Source of the DNA: Phaseolus vulgaris
Lineage: Eukaryota > Streptophyta > Magnoliopsida > Fabales > Fabaceae
Reading direction: 5' to 3'
Length of the DNA stretch: 64,000 bases
Assembly (NCBI RefSeq): GCF_000499845.2
Contig: NC_023753.2
Span: forward strand, 19,752,477 to 19,816,476
The position numbers and the translations under genes were made by a program. Shown here one piece after another: positions 34,848-45,816 of the stretch (its first letter is position 1; every line of letters starts with the position of its first letter). Under the pieces are notes generated by a model. The model did no database searches. It was given only the letters and a program-made list of their open reading frames with translations, and had not been told where the DNA came from.

Positions 34848-36874
34848 TGATGTGATTCCAATAGCCACATAGAACAAGATTCTTGACATTTTTAGGAATC
34901 ACCTTGAGCTGGAAAATATAGAGGCACTTTTCTTAGAGTTGGATCATGGTTCTAAGTCAAGAACTCACCAATAACAAGTACCAAATCCCAAACTCATTTG
35001 GATGAACCAAATATTGATGTGATTCCAATAGCCACATAGAACAAGATTCTTGACACTTTGAGGAATCACCTTGAGCTGGAAAATATAGAGGCACTTTCTT
35101 AGAAGTTGGATCATGGTTCTAAGTCAAGAACTCACCAATACAAGTACCAATTCCCAAACTCATTTGGATGAACCAAATATTGTCAAATTGAATCAACAAA
35201 GGAATTATAAAAGAGAAGACCGAACAGAATTAAACTACAAACAAATGTACCGAACAGAAATAAGCAACAAACAGAAAATAGGTGCTGGAAAAATAGAGGA
35301 ACCGAAACAACAACAACTCAAAACTCAAGGCAACATGAAGAAATTGAAGAAGAAGAAAGGAAGGAGAAGAGAATGCTCATGAAGATGGAAGATAGGTTGG
35401 ATGATCACGCCACTAGAAGTATGGATGCTCCTAGATGAGTGTGCAAGCCGCCACTTGAGGAAACCATGGTCCTTCAAGATAAAACTAGAGTAGAAGCTCA
35501 AAAGCTCTCCAAATGCTCACTCCAATTTTGAGTATAGTTTCTTTAGATGAATTCAAATCTCAATTTTACAAAGGAAGCACCTCTATTTATAGCCTAAGGT
35601 GCTGAAAAATAGGTGGGAAATTTCAAATAAACTCATTTGAAATTCCCACCAAAAACAAGTCACATGGGAGGTGTGACCTTTTTCTACTATGACACCTCCC
35701 AAAAACTACACCTACACCACTCTCCTAAGTCACATGGACAATGTGACTTTATTTTACATTTTCACACACCTTTATTTAATAACCAAACCTCCTAAAACTA
35801 TACAAGAGTATTTCAAAGCTTGGCCTTGCCCCTCATGGGATGGACTTGGGCTCTTTGGGCTTTGGCCTTCTTGGGCTTGGGCTTGGGCTTTGGGCTTGGG
35901 CCTCATCTTTATTTTATTTCTTCTTTTAATTTTGAGAAGACTAGAAGGAAGAACTTCAAATGTGAGGGTGGATGTCCTCTTCCTCCATTAATAAAAGCCT
36001 CCTTTATTTGATTCTCATCAAATATTGTCAAATTGAATCAACAAAGGAATTATAAAATGGATTGACCGAACAGAAATTAGGCAAGACAACATATGAACCG
36101 AGCATAATAGAAATTAAAAACAAAAACAGAACATAGGTGCTGGAAAATGGAATAGCCGAACCAAAACAAATCAAAAACACAAGGCAACATGAACAATTGA
36201 AAAAGAAGAAAGGAAGGAGAAGAGAATGCTCATGAAGATGGAAGAATGGTTGGATGATCACGCCACTAGAAGTATGGATGCTCCTAGATGAGTGTGCAAG
36301 CCGCCACTTGAGGAAACCATGGTCCTTCAAGATAAGACTAGAGTAGAAGGCTCAAAAGCTCTCCAAATGCTCACTCCAATTTTGAGTATAGTTTCTTTAG
36401 ATAAATTCAAATCTGAATTTTACAAAGGAAGCACCTCTATTTATAGCCTAAGGTGCTGAAAAATAGGTGGGAAATTTCAAATAAACTCATTTGAAATTCC
36501 CACCAAAAACAAGTCACATGGGAGGTGTGACCTTTTTCTACTATGACACCTCCCAAAAACTACACCTACACCACTCTCCTAAGTCACATGGGTAATGTGA
36601 CTTTATTTTACATTTTCACACTCCTTTATTTAATAACCACACCTCCTAAAACTATACAAGAGTATTTCAAAGCTTGGCCTTGCCCCTCATGGGATGGACT
36701 TGGGCTCTTTGGGCTTTGGCCTTCTTGGACTTGGGCTTGGGCTTTGGGCTTGAGCCTCATCTTTATTTTATGTCTTCTTTTAATTTTGAGAAGACTAGAA
36801 GGAAGAACTTCAAATGTGAGGGTGGATGTCCTCTTCCTCCATTAATAAAAGCCTTCTTTATTTGATTCTCATCA
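34848..36874 (-). repeat. Solo LTR R with TSD CACTT (contains U)
   Basis: An LTR of the P/Q family, split into 34848-35014 and 36026-36874 (about 1016 bp in total) by solo LTR U. It is flanked by CACTT at 34843-34847 and 36875-36879, in the codons HKV of Q's integrase. No primer site or internal sequence follows, so it is a solo LTR left by LTR-LTR recombination. TATA box region at 36438-36446. Confidence 0.9.
35015..36020 (-). repeat. Solo LTR U inside R with TSD AATAT
   Basis: 1006 bp, TGATGTGATTCC...GATTCTCATCA on the plus strand, flanked by AATAT at 35010-35014 and 36021-36025. It is nearly the same sequence as its host LTR R, so this is a same-family insertion into a solo LTR. TATA region 35584-35591. 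Confidence 0.9.
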
Positions 36875-36879
36875 CACTT

Positions 36880-37353
36880 TGTGGCAAGGAATAAAGTGAG
36901 CCATCTTTGAAAAACGATCCACCACCACAAAAATGGAGTCCTTTCCCTTTGATGTCTTGGGTAATCCTAAGATGAAATCCATAGATATGTCAACCCAAGG
37001 CATTGAAGGGATAGGAAGAGGAGTATATAAACCATGGGGATGCATCTTAGACTTAGCTTTGCGGCAAGCTATGCATTTATCACACAAACTATGAACATGT
37101 TTATGCATATGAGGCCAAAAGAAATGTTCATGCAACACATCCAAAGTTTTAGCAACCCCAAAGTGACCCATTAAACCCCCCTCACAAGCTTCTCTAACAA
37201 GAGATAATCTAATAGAGCTTTGAGGGACACAAAGACGTTTTCCTTTAAAAAGAAAGCCATCTTGTATAAAAAAATCTTTGTGTCCTCCCTTAAGACACTC
37301 TTGATAGATGAGAGAAAAAGTAAGGTCATCATGATAAAGTTCCTTAATGTTAT
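36880..37353 (-). pseudogene. Integrase N-terminal half of element Q
   Basis: [18 protein letters not shown], then the H2C2 zinc domain ([12 protein letters not shown]) and the first catalytic acidic motif [10 protein letters not shown], ending HFIPCHK at R's insertion. The frame is open from LTR F, whose codons now precede it. The first half of pol is displaced to 59255 and beyond by the F block. Confidence 0.85.
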
Positions 37354-38300
37354 TGTTCCGGCCGGTTGACCTGGGACGTCTTTGTGCGCAACCTTGCCCG
37401 TCAGCTAGGGACACCTTCTCTCTTGCTGCCTGTCGATACCTGCAAAAAGACAAAAGGGCGCCCTAGCGGCCGTTTGCACTCCGACGCTCAAGTCAGCTAG
37501 CAAGAAACACCCAAAACTCTGCACCTCCATATCGGAGCACCGTGAATGACACTCTGATGGTGGTAAACGAAACTGTGTATTGTGTATCTTTTCTCCTTCT
37601 GGCAAACAACCTTTCTCTAGTCCCTTGTGCGTAGCCTCAAGACTCGAGCAAGCAACGAGAGTGTATTCTGGGAAAATTTGCCAAAAGTTCGAACCCTGTT
37701 TCCAACATCCAAGGTTCTATTTAAACGCTTCTAGTATTTAAAGCGTCTTAAAGCGCATTTAATTATGTAACGTTCAGCGCCTTTAAGACGTTTAAACCGC
37801 CTGAAGCATTTAAAGTACCTTAAAACGCTCGCAACGTAAACTTTAATTACCTTTAAATATCTTTAATTACCTTATACCTGACAAGTGGATGTTTCTGTTC
37901 TGACCTGGCTGTTATTACACGTGGAGGGCCTCACAGCATCGTGACCTAACTTGGGGGTATTTCATCGTGTAAGTCCTCCTTCCTTGGAGTGCATCTAGCG
38001 CAAGGGGTGACTTCTTGGGTGCCAGCTCATGCCCCCAAACATCTAGTCACTCGCTTTGAGAGCGTATCTACCTTCCTCTCGTACTCTGCACCTGGCTACC
38101 CTGGGCGTGACCCTCCTCATGAGTTGTATCTACCCCAAGGGCCTCTCTGGGGTGACATGCGCACTTCGCGAGTCAGATTGCTCTCCACTGGCGCTAGTAC
38201 TATGGCCTTGAAGCCACCTTTCTCTTCCCTTTATTGCTACCCCAGGTTATCGGGCTTTGAGGCCTTCCCATGGCGTCACTCCCTCCATGGTCTTTCCTAC
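37354..38300 (-). repeat. LTR F, left part (element sense 3' portion)
   Basis: In element sense it ends CGGCCGGAACA at 37354 and carries the U5 module at 37439-37496 in the same layout as G's LTR. The flank GTTAT (37349-37353) pairs with GTGAT (59255-59259), one mismatch, in Q's pol. It is broken at 38300 by element G. The rest of F is a 41-bp stub at 59214-59254. Probably a solo LTR of a Tat-type family; no internal sequence of its own is seen. Confidence 0.7.
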
Positions 38301-39498
38301 TGATCCTGCCGGCAACTCGAACGTGGAGGAATCGCTTCGTAGCACTCTCTGCCCTGTCTAAGCGACTGCGTCTTCTGCAGAATCACCCTCAGAACCTTCT
38401 CTTGCTTCTCCAAACGTGGCCTGCAAAACACACAGACGGCGCCTCTAGCGGCCGTTTGCACTCCGACGATCAAGTTAGTCCACAGAACCACCAAAGACTA
38501 GAAAACCAGTAGTGTGTGTGAAAAACTCTTGCTCTCTGTTTTTCGTATCCCCCTCACTCTCACCCCGATTCTCTCTTTTATCTCTCTTTCCCTGCTTCTG
38601 GGCATAACAGAATTCTGTTATGCTTTTCTGGCATGTGTCAGAACCCTGTTATGCTTTTCAGAGAAAGCGTACCTTCAGAATCAGCAGTGGGAGCGTGAGA
38701 GTCTGTGCATGTCTGCGCGTCTCTGCGCTTGGCTGCGCCTGTCTGTACCTTTAGTGCTACGGAGTGCTCTTTTGTCTTGACCGCACCCCTCTCAGATGAT
38801 GACACGTGGAGGCCTGCAACTCACATCTAACCACACACGTGTCACTTACTGGAAGGGCTCTAGCGCTTCTCTTTGTGTGCCTAAGTTACGCCCTTGCGGA
38901 GTAACTTAGGATGTTTCTCTTATCTGGGCAGATCGCATACTCTTGGGAGAGCGTCGGGTGTGGCTGGTCTAGGCACACTCACCAAATGTTGCTCTCTGAG
39001 TAGGCGACTTACCCTTCACGATGCCACGCACGTAATGGGTTTGAGGGAATAACCAATCACCGACTGGTTTACTAGTTCGCTCAGGCCACTCTCGTGCATG
39101 ATTCCCTGAGGTGTGCTCATGCGAGATCCATGCGTAACGCTCTCGTCGGGAACCTCATTCCCAGTTTAACTGCGTGTAACACGAGACCCCGATGACAACA
39201 CCCCGATGACTGATCAGTGTTTATTTGTTTCTCGCGTTCTGCCTTCAGGCGTTAGTCTGAGAACTGGTCTGTTGGTGGCCACTTGGCTACTGACCACCGA
39301 TCACCATTCTGGATGATCTGTCCCCCGACCTCTCTGCCGCCTGATCTGTCGGTGGTCACTTGGTTACTGACCACCGATCACCGCTCTTGGAGATCGTTCC
39401 CCTGACCTCTCTGCCACCTGGTCCACGTGTCACCTTACGAGTGGTCCACGTGGTTCTCTGTTGCTGACGTCATCGACGACCGACGACCAATCGGATCA
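38301..39498 (-). repeat. 3' LTR of element G
   Basis: 1198 bp, element sense TGATCCGATTGG (39498) to GGCAGGATCA (38301). U5 module 38420-38478. The left flank CCTAC (38296-38300) is the candidate target site in F; no matching copy exists at the truncated right end. Confidence 0.85.
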
Positions 39499-39514
39499 CA
39501 AGGCCCCCAGTCTC
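39499..39514 (-). promoter_or_regulatory. Polypurine tract of element G
   Basis: In element sense AGACTGGGGGCCTTG precedes the LTR start, the counterpart of AAGACTGGGGGGCTTG in H and J. Confidence 0.8.
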
Positions 39515-39887
39515 GAGTCGAGAACTCGTTCTCAGCGAAGAGACTAAGTGGTCGTGCCCTCAGTCCACGTGGCAAGTGGGGCCGCCTCACGTGCCACCTC
39601 ACATGCTGCTTCTTTAACGTTTGGACTCCCTCTCTTAACCTCGCGACACGTGGCCCCATCAACGGCCAGCGTTGTGCGTCGCTAACGCTTCTCTTATTCA
39701 AATTGGCGCGCCCTTTCACTGTTCCTTCATCTTATTCAATCGACTCTCAGACTCTCAGACTCTCAGACTCCCTGCGAACCTCTCCTCTGCGCACCTAACT
39801 TTCTTCAAATTTCCTGCTCTCACACCTATTGCGATCATCCAAAGGTATGGTTTTTCTTCCTCCTGGCCCTTTTTTGGTCATCTTTAC
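39515..39887 (-). other. G region between antisense gene and polypurine tract, part 1
   Basis: Non-coding. It contains a short tandem of the 8-mer GACTCTCA (about four copies, 39742-39771). It resumes at 52447-52686 on the other side of H. Any promoter of G's antisense gene lies in these two pieces. Confidence 0.6.
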
Positions 39888-40686
39888 TGTACCGCCCTGG
39901 TAGTCGGAAGTGATGACGTGGCATCAAGCTACAGTATAGGCGTGTTGACAAGGCGCCAGGTTGGCAGAAGGGAAGGAAGTCGGGGGGTTCGTGTAGTCGC
40001 TAGTTATTAAGTTGGCGTGCTCCGATCTCCAGCATACCAGAATCGGCGATCACCGGGTTAAAGATGAAGTCGCCAGATGTAAACACGGGCGACCTAGTGA
40101 TTGGAGATCGCCAAAGCAAGCACATCGCCAGAGATGAAGGTGGTGCAAATTATGAAGGCGGCCGGCGAGACCACAGGGAAGGTGTATGAAGGCACCCTAA
40201 CTCGCCAGTTCCAGTAGAGATCGCACTCCCAAGTTAGCTATGTACTGGGCAGCACCATGCATAAATAACTTAGCCAAAAAGAGAGTCAGAAGCAGCGCCC
40301 AAGTCAAGGAGGCTCCAGATGATGGCACGTGTACAGTTGGATGCGAGCCACGTGTCCAAGTCTGTAACTGCCAGGAGAGAGAAAGTAACCAGGTATATAA
40401 GAGTTCTCAACGAACTTTCTGAGGTACGCACGTTCAGAATACATTCTTTACGCTTGCGAGTTATAGAGCTTACTGTGAGAGAGGATTTGCGCGGTTCTTG
40501 TTCTCTTAGTATTTGGTGATTCGGTCACTGACTTGGGCGTTGGAGTGCGATCGGCCGCAGCGGCGCCGCTCTGTTTCTTTGCAGGTTCTTGAGGTGGATC
40601 TCGAAGAGGAACGGAGGTGTGAAGCGGTGCACACGTCGATCCTTTGACGAGGCAGTTTCCAGCGTTCTGGTCAACAGGCAGGATCA
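39888..40686 (+). repeat. 5' LTR of element H
   Basis: 799 bp, TGTACCGCCC...GGCAGGATCA. TATA box TATATAAG at 40394, U5 module 40528-40585. Confidence 0.95.
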
Positions 40687-41097
40687 TCAGGCGCCCACCG
40701 TGGGGCCGTGTAAAACTTGCTCCCATCCACAGCGTGAGTTCTTGGAGGTTTTCGAAGTTGTCTGCGTGGTTGTGTGCTGGTGCAACCATCGTTCGCTGTT
40801 TGCTTGAGATTCGTTCGGTGAATTCGCGTTTTACACTGTTCGTTTGGGTTTTTGATCGGTGGAGTGAGGTTTTTTCTGCTGTTTTCGCGCGATTTGTTCG
40901 GTGGAGTTTAGTTCTTTCGCTCGTTTGGTTGTCCGTGGGAAGAGCAGTGGCTTCTGGTGGAGTTGCAAGTTTCTTTGAAGGTTTGCGGTGTTCTTGAGTT
41001 TTCTCGCGGAGTTTCGCACAGTTTTTCCGATTGATCGCTGACTCAATCGTAGCTAAAGTAAGTGTTGTTCGCTGCATTCTGTGATTCGCTGAGTTTC
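40687..41097 (+). other. Primer-binding region and leader of element H
   Basis: TCAGGCGCCCACCGTGGGGC follows the LTR and is the primer-binding region; the tRNA is not identified. The remaining ~390 bp leader is non-coding and collinear with L. Confidence 0.7.
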
Positions 41098-44000
41098 ATG
41101 AGAAAAATGAGAAGCAATCGCTCAAGTCCAGTTGCGCCCGTCGCTGCTGAAGGCGCCGCTGCCATGACCATGGCGCAGATGGCAGAGATGATGCGTTCGT
41201 TGCAGGCAACTGTGGAAGCCTCACGCATAGAGCAGGCGAGAATGCATGAGGACCTGGTCGCCTCTCGTGCCAGGAATGAGGAGCTCAGCAAGGTGACTGA
41301 GGAGCTGCGTCAAGCTCTTCAGGAGCAGCAAGGGCGTTCTTCTGCTGAAGAGGTGGCGCCGTCATCGCCATCTCGCGTTTTCCCTATGCCTTTTGTTCAG
41401 GCGATTACTGACACGCCTATTCCTACGAGCGTGGTCCCTGTCAAGGCTGTCTTTACCGGCGTGGAGGATCCAGAGGCTCATCTAACCACGTTCCATACAC
41501 AGATGATGCTGTCGGGAGGGTCAGACGTCGTGTATTGCAAGATGTTTGTGAGCACGCTCCAGGGAACGGCGTTGGAGTGGTTTGTGAGCCTACCTAACGG
41601 TCACATAACCAATTTTCAGCAGTTCTCGAAGGTGTTCGTCGAGCAATACATCGTGAACAAGGCACCGCCCAGGGTGTCTTATGATCTGTTTGATATAAGG
41701 CAGTACCAGGGAGAGTCCCTCAGAGACTACCTGAATTGCTTTGGAGCGCAGATGGTCAGATCGTCGGCCAAGGATGAAGAAATGCTAGTCTATGCATCCA
41801 AGAAGGGCGTGCTGCCAAGACCATTCTGCGAGGCCTTGATCAGGGCTCACCCTGCAACGTTTGCTGAGGTCAGGCGACTTGCGGTGGCTCACATCGCCGA
41901 CGAGAGTGAGGTCGCCGAGAAGAGAGGGAGCGTGGCTTCCGCTAGGCCACGCGCCCAGACCAGGATCCAGCCGCAAAGGGTGCTGGAGACAGCGGCGGCG
42001 GCCAGGAAAGACCAGAGGACTCGCCATCCTTATGATAGGAGGAACAAGGGGAGGGGCCAGGGACGCCAGCAGCCAGCACGCCGGGAATACAATCGCCCGC
42101 CTAAGCACAAGTTTGTTATGGGATTGGCGGACCTGATCGCCATTCCCAATATATCTGCTAGGTTGAAAGCGCCTGAGAAGGTGGGCGACAAGGTGCTGGG
42201 ACCAAAGCCAGACGCCTGGTGCAAGTTTCACCAGGGCTTTGGCCACACTTTGGACTCGTGTTTGTCTTTAGGGTATCAGCTCGATCATCTGGTTAAGAGC
42301 GGGTTCCTAAATGACTATCTGCTGGATAGGAGGACGGGGGGAGCGTCGAGTTCCCAGCCAGCAGGTGGAGAAGCCCAGCAACACGACATGCCTATCCACG
42401 GGGAAATCCACACCATTGCAGGAGGCTTCTCAGGTGGTGGATGCACCGCATCGCAGAGGAAGAAGTACGCGCGGTCGGTGATGACAGTGGATATGTTTGA
42501 AGATCACTCGCCGGGGGTAGACAATACGTTCACCAAGCAGGATCTTCGGGACGTTGTGCCCCATGACAACGATCCCATAGTCATTTTGTTGGTTACGGCG
42601 GGAAGGAAGGTCCACAGAGTTCTGGTGGACCAGGGAAGTTCGGCAGACGTGATGTTCTGGCCGACTTTCACGCAGCTGGAGTTGCCCCTTGACCAGCTAA
42701 GGCCCTATGGAGGGTGCCTGTATGGGTTCGCTGGTGACCAGGTGGAGGTCAGGGGGTATATTGAGTTGAGAACCACGTTTACAGATGAGGCTGGTTCGAG
42801 GACGGAGAAAATCAAGTACCTCATCGTAAACGCTCCTTCAGCATACAACATCCTGTTGGGAAGGACCACGCTTAACAGGATAGGCGCCATTCCGTCGACT
42901 CGGCACATCAAGGTGAAGTTGCCGTCTATGGAGGGGGTGGTGATCACGATCAAGTCTGATAAGAAAGAAGCGAAAAAGTGCTATGAGAATAGCCTGAAAA
43001 ACAAGAGATCAGTGAGTTATGTAACAACCACCCCACCTCCCGGTGTGAAGCCCAGATCGACGGTAGCGGAAGAGACCGCCGGAAGGGACGTGGAAATGGT
43101 GGACGCTGAGCTAGTGGAGGGAAACGCTGGTCTGGAGGAGGAAGAGGTGCGGAATCGCCCTGAGGAAGCGAGAGAGCAGGGAATCGCCAGGGCGGTGATC
43201 GCCCGAGAATCCAGGCCAAAACCTGTCGAGCAGTGGCTCGAGAAAGAGATCGGGGGAAAGATCTTCAAGCTGGGAAGATCTCTGGAGGTCGAGCTCCAGG
43301 ACCAGATCGCCAAGGTGATTGAGCGGCATCTGGACGCGTTTGCATGGTCCGCTTCGGACATGCCCGGGATTGATCCCGACTTCTTGTGCCATCATCTGGC
43401 GATGGACAACTTGGTGAGACCAGTGCGACAAAGAAGAAGAAAGTTCAACGAGGAGAGGAGGCAGGCGATTAGAGATGAAACACAGAAGGTCCTTGCTGCA
43501 GGCCACATCAGGGAAGTCCAGTACCCTGAATGGCTGGCGAATGTCGTGCTGGTGAAGAAGAGTAACGGGAAATGGCGCATGTGCGTCGATTTCACCGACC
43601 TGAACAAAGCTTGCCCAAAGGATTCGTATCCTTTACCAAGCATAGACGCCCTGGTAGATAGTGCTGCAGGGTGTAAGTTGCTGAGCTTCCTGGATGCCTT
43701 CTCGGGGTATAATCAGATCAAGATGCATCCCATGGATGAAGAAAAGACAGCCTTCATGACGGAGAGGTCGTGCTATTGCTATAAGGTCATGCCGTTTGGG
43801 CTGAAGAACGCGGGGGCCACGTACCGGAGGCTGATGGATCGAGTACTTGCACCGATGCTGGGAAGGAACGTGCAAGCGTATGTCGATGACATGGTCGTGA
43901 CCTCGCCGGAAAAGAGCAAGCACGTTGCCGACTTGGAGGAATTGTTCACAACGATCGCCAAGTTCAGATTGAAGCTGAATCCAGAGAAATGCATTTTCGG

Positions 44001-44187
44001 CGTGGAGGCTGGGAAGTTTTTGGGTTTCCTCTTGACTGAAAGAGGCATAGAGGCCAACCCCGACAAGTGTGCCGCCATCTTGGCGATGAGGAGCCCAGCT
44101 ACGGTGAAAGAGGTCCAGCAGCTAACAGGACGGATGGCAGCCCTGTCTCGCTTCGTGTCAGCTAGCGGAGAGAAGGGCCATCCCTAT
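41098..44187 (+). CDS. Gag-protease-RT polyprotein of element H, interrupted by a solo LTR
   Basis: 1030 codons uninterrupted. Coiled-coil Gag N-terminus (~residues 25-85), capsid core from ~121 (VEDPEAHLTTFHTQMM), CX2HX4HX4C knuckle WCKFHQGFGHTLDSC at ~375, protease VLVDQGSSAD at ~508 and LLGRTTLNRIG at ~590, RT from ~775 with WRMCVDFTDLNKACPKDSYP, FSGYNQIK and catalytic YVDD at ~928, then the thumb KFLGFLLTERGIEANPDKC. The start MRKMRSNRSS is chosen over an upstream in-frame ATG at 41062 because J and L align there. The frame is cut at GHPY by the solo LTR. Acts in cytoplasmic virus-like particles. Confidence 0.9.
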
Positions 44188-44896
44188 TGATGGAGGAGGG
44201 CCCAAGCTCACCACACGATAAAAGCCAAGCCTCCAAGACTAGACGGTCTAGCCTGTGATGAGGAGCGTCTAGACTCAAAAAGGAGCGTCTAGCCCATGAA
44301 GAGGAGCGTCTAGGCCATGATGAGGATTCCTTCTAGACCGTCTAGCTTCACATACACATGGGTCAAAACTACGGTTTTGGGAAGAGAAGACCTTTGTAAT
44401 TGTTACATAAAGGCCCATTAGGGGTGCTTAGTAATTAGAGTAGTGTAGAAAGCATATTTGTGTGAACATTCTAGAAAGACCATGGAGGGGGTGAGCATAA
44501 AAACTAGACACACCCCTCCCCATGTGCTCATTTGTGCACCCATGTGCCATGTGCACCCATGTGCTTCACATTTACATTTCATTTGGCTAGCATTAGGGTT
44601 GCATTATGGTCCTCCTTAGCCTATAAAAGGAGGAGCCTACACCTTGTATTTTCAAGTTTATTGTGAGTAAAGTTATGCTGCCATTTTGTGCCAAGCTTTG
44701 CTTCTCCCTAGAATTCTAGGCTCTAAACTTCATCTCCTTCACCTCTCCTTGGGTTGGCCGAACCTCCCTAGCTTCATACACATCATGCACCTTCAAGATC
44801 AACACCACTCTTAGGAGGATCTTGCTCACACACCTTCATAGCTTCCGCACCACTTTTCTTACATGATTCAAGAAGACCTTCATGAAAATGCCATCA
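44188..44896 (+). repeat. Solo LTR of the K/I family inside H pol, TSD CCTAT
   Basis: 709 bp, TGATGGAGGAGG...GCCATCA, flanked by CCTAT at 44183-44187 and 44897-44901. TATA box TATAAAAG at 44622. Near its start are four closely spaced GCGTCTAG/GGTCTAG words within 44240-44340. No primer site follows, so the internal part was lost by LTR recombination. The RT frame resumes directly after the duplication. Confidence 0.95.
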
Positions 44897-45816
44897 CCTA
44901 TTTTCAATGCTTGAGGCGCAATAACAAGTTCGCCTGGACGAAGGATTGCGAGGAAGCCTTCGTCAAGCTGAAGGAGTATCTGGCGAGCCCGCCGGTTCTG
45001 TGCAAACCGCTGGTGGGAACCCCTTTCAGGTTGTATTTTACTGTAACTGAGAGGGCGGTGAGTGCGGTGCTCGCCCAGGATCAAGATCAGGCTCAGAAGC
45101 CTATTTATTTTGTTAGTAAGGTGTTGCAGGGCCCCGAAACGAGATATCAGGCCCTGGAGAAGGCTGCGCTGGCTGTGGTGTTTTCGGCGAGGAGGTTGCG
45201 CCACTATTTTCATAGCTTCACCATACTGGTGATGACTGACCTGCCCATCCAAAAAGTTTTGAAGAAGACCGACGTTGCGGGAAGGATGGTGAAATGGGCA
45301 GTGGAGCTGTCAGAGTTTGATATCAAGTATGAGCCCCGAGGCCCGATCAAGGGGCAAATCTTTGCGGATTTCGTGGTCGAGCTCTCGTCTGAGGCGACAC
45401 GAGTTGAGGGGGACGGTTTCCGTTGGGTACTTTCGGTGGATGGATCGTCGAATCAGCAGGGTAGCGGTGCTGGAGTCATTTTAGAAGGGCCCAACGGCGT
45501 GCTGATCGAGCAATCTTTGAGATTTGCCTTCAAAGCCAGTAACAATCAAGCAGAGTATGAGGCGCTGATCGCCGGAATTTTGCTGGCCAAGGAGATGGGA
45601 GCTAGGGTGCTGATGGCTAAGAGTGACTCGCTGCTAGTCACAGGGCAAGTAACAGGCGAGTTCCAGGCTAAAGATCCACAAATGGCGGCCTATCTGGAAT
45701 ATGTGCAGGAGTTGAAGGGTTCTTTTGCCTCCTTTGAAGTAGTGCATGTGCCCAGAGAGCAGAATGCCCGAGCTGACTTGCTAGCTAAGCTCGCCAGTTC
45801 AGGCACAGGACGGTGA
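44897..45816 (+). CDS. RT connection, gypsy RNase H and archaeal-type RNase H of element H
   Basis: Continues the polyprotein after the solo LTR: CEEAFVKLKEYL (RT connection), gypsy-type RNase H remnant (FRLYFTVTERAVSAVL, YQALEKAALAVV, FHSFTILVMTD), then a second RNase H of the archaeal type with catalytic pattern SVDGSSN, NNQAEYEAL, MAKSDS and NARADLLAKL. The tandem arrangement is known only from plant Tat-lineage elements and gives the lineage call. The frame ends GTGR-stop at 45814-45816, where relatives read on into integrase, so a small deletion has shifted the frame. Confidence 0.9.

Noticed and set aside
35865..35905. GGGCTT repeats considered as telomeric sequence
   Set aside because: Plant telomere repeat is TTTAGGG; this is an LTR-internal hexamer present at the same LTR position in several copies.
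39742..39771. Short GACTCTCA tandem considered as a CRISPR-like or regulatory array
   Set aside because: Direct 8-bp tandem without spacers in a eukaryotic retroelement; a simple microsatellite.
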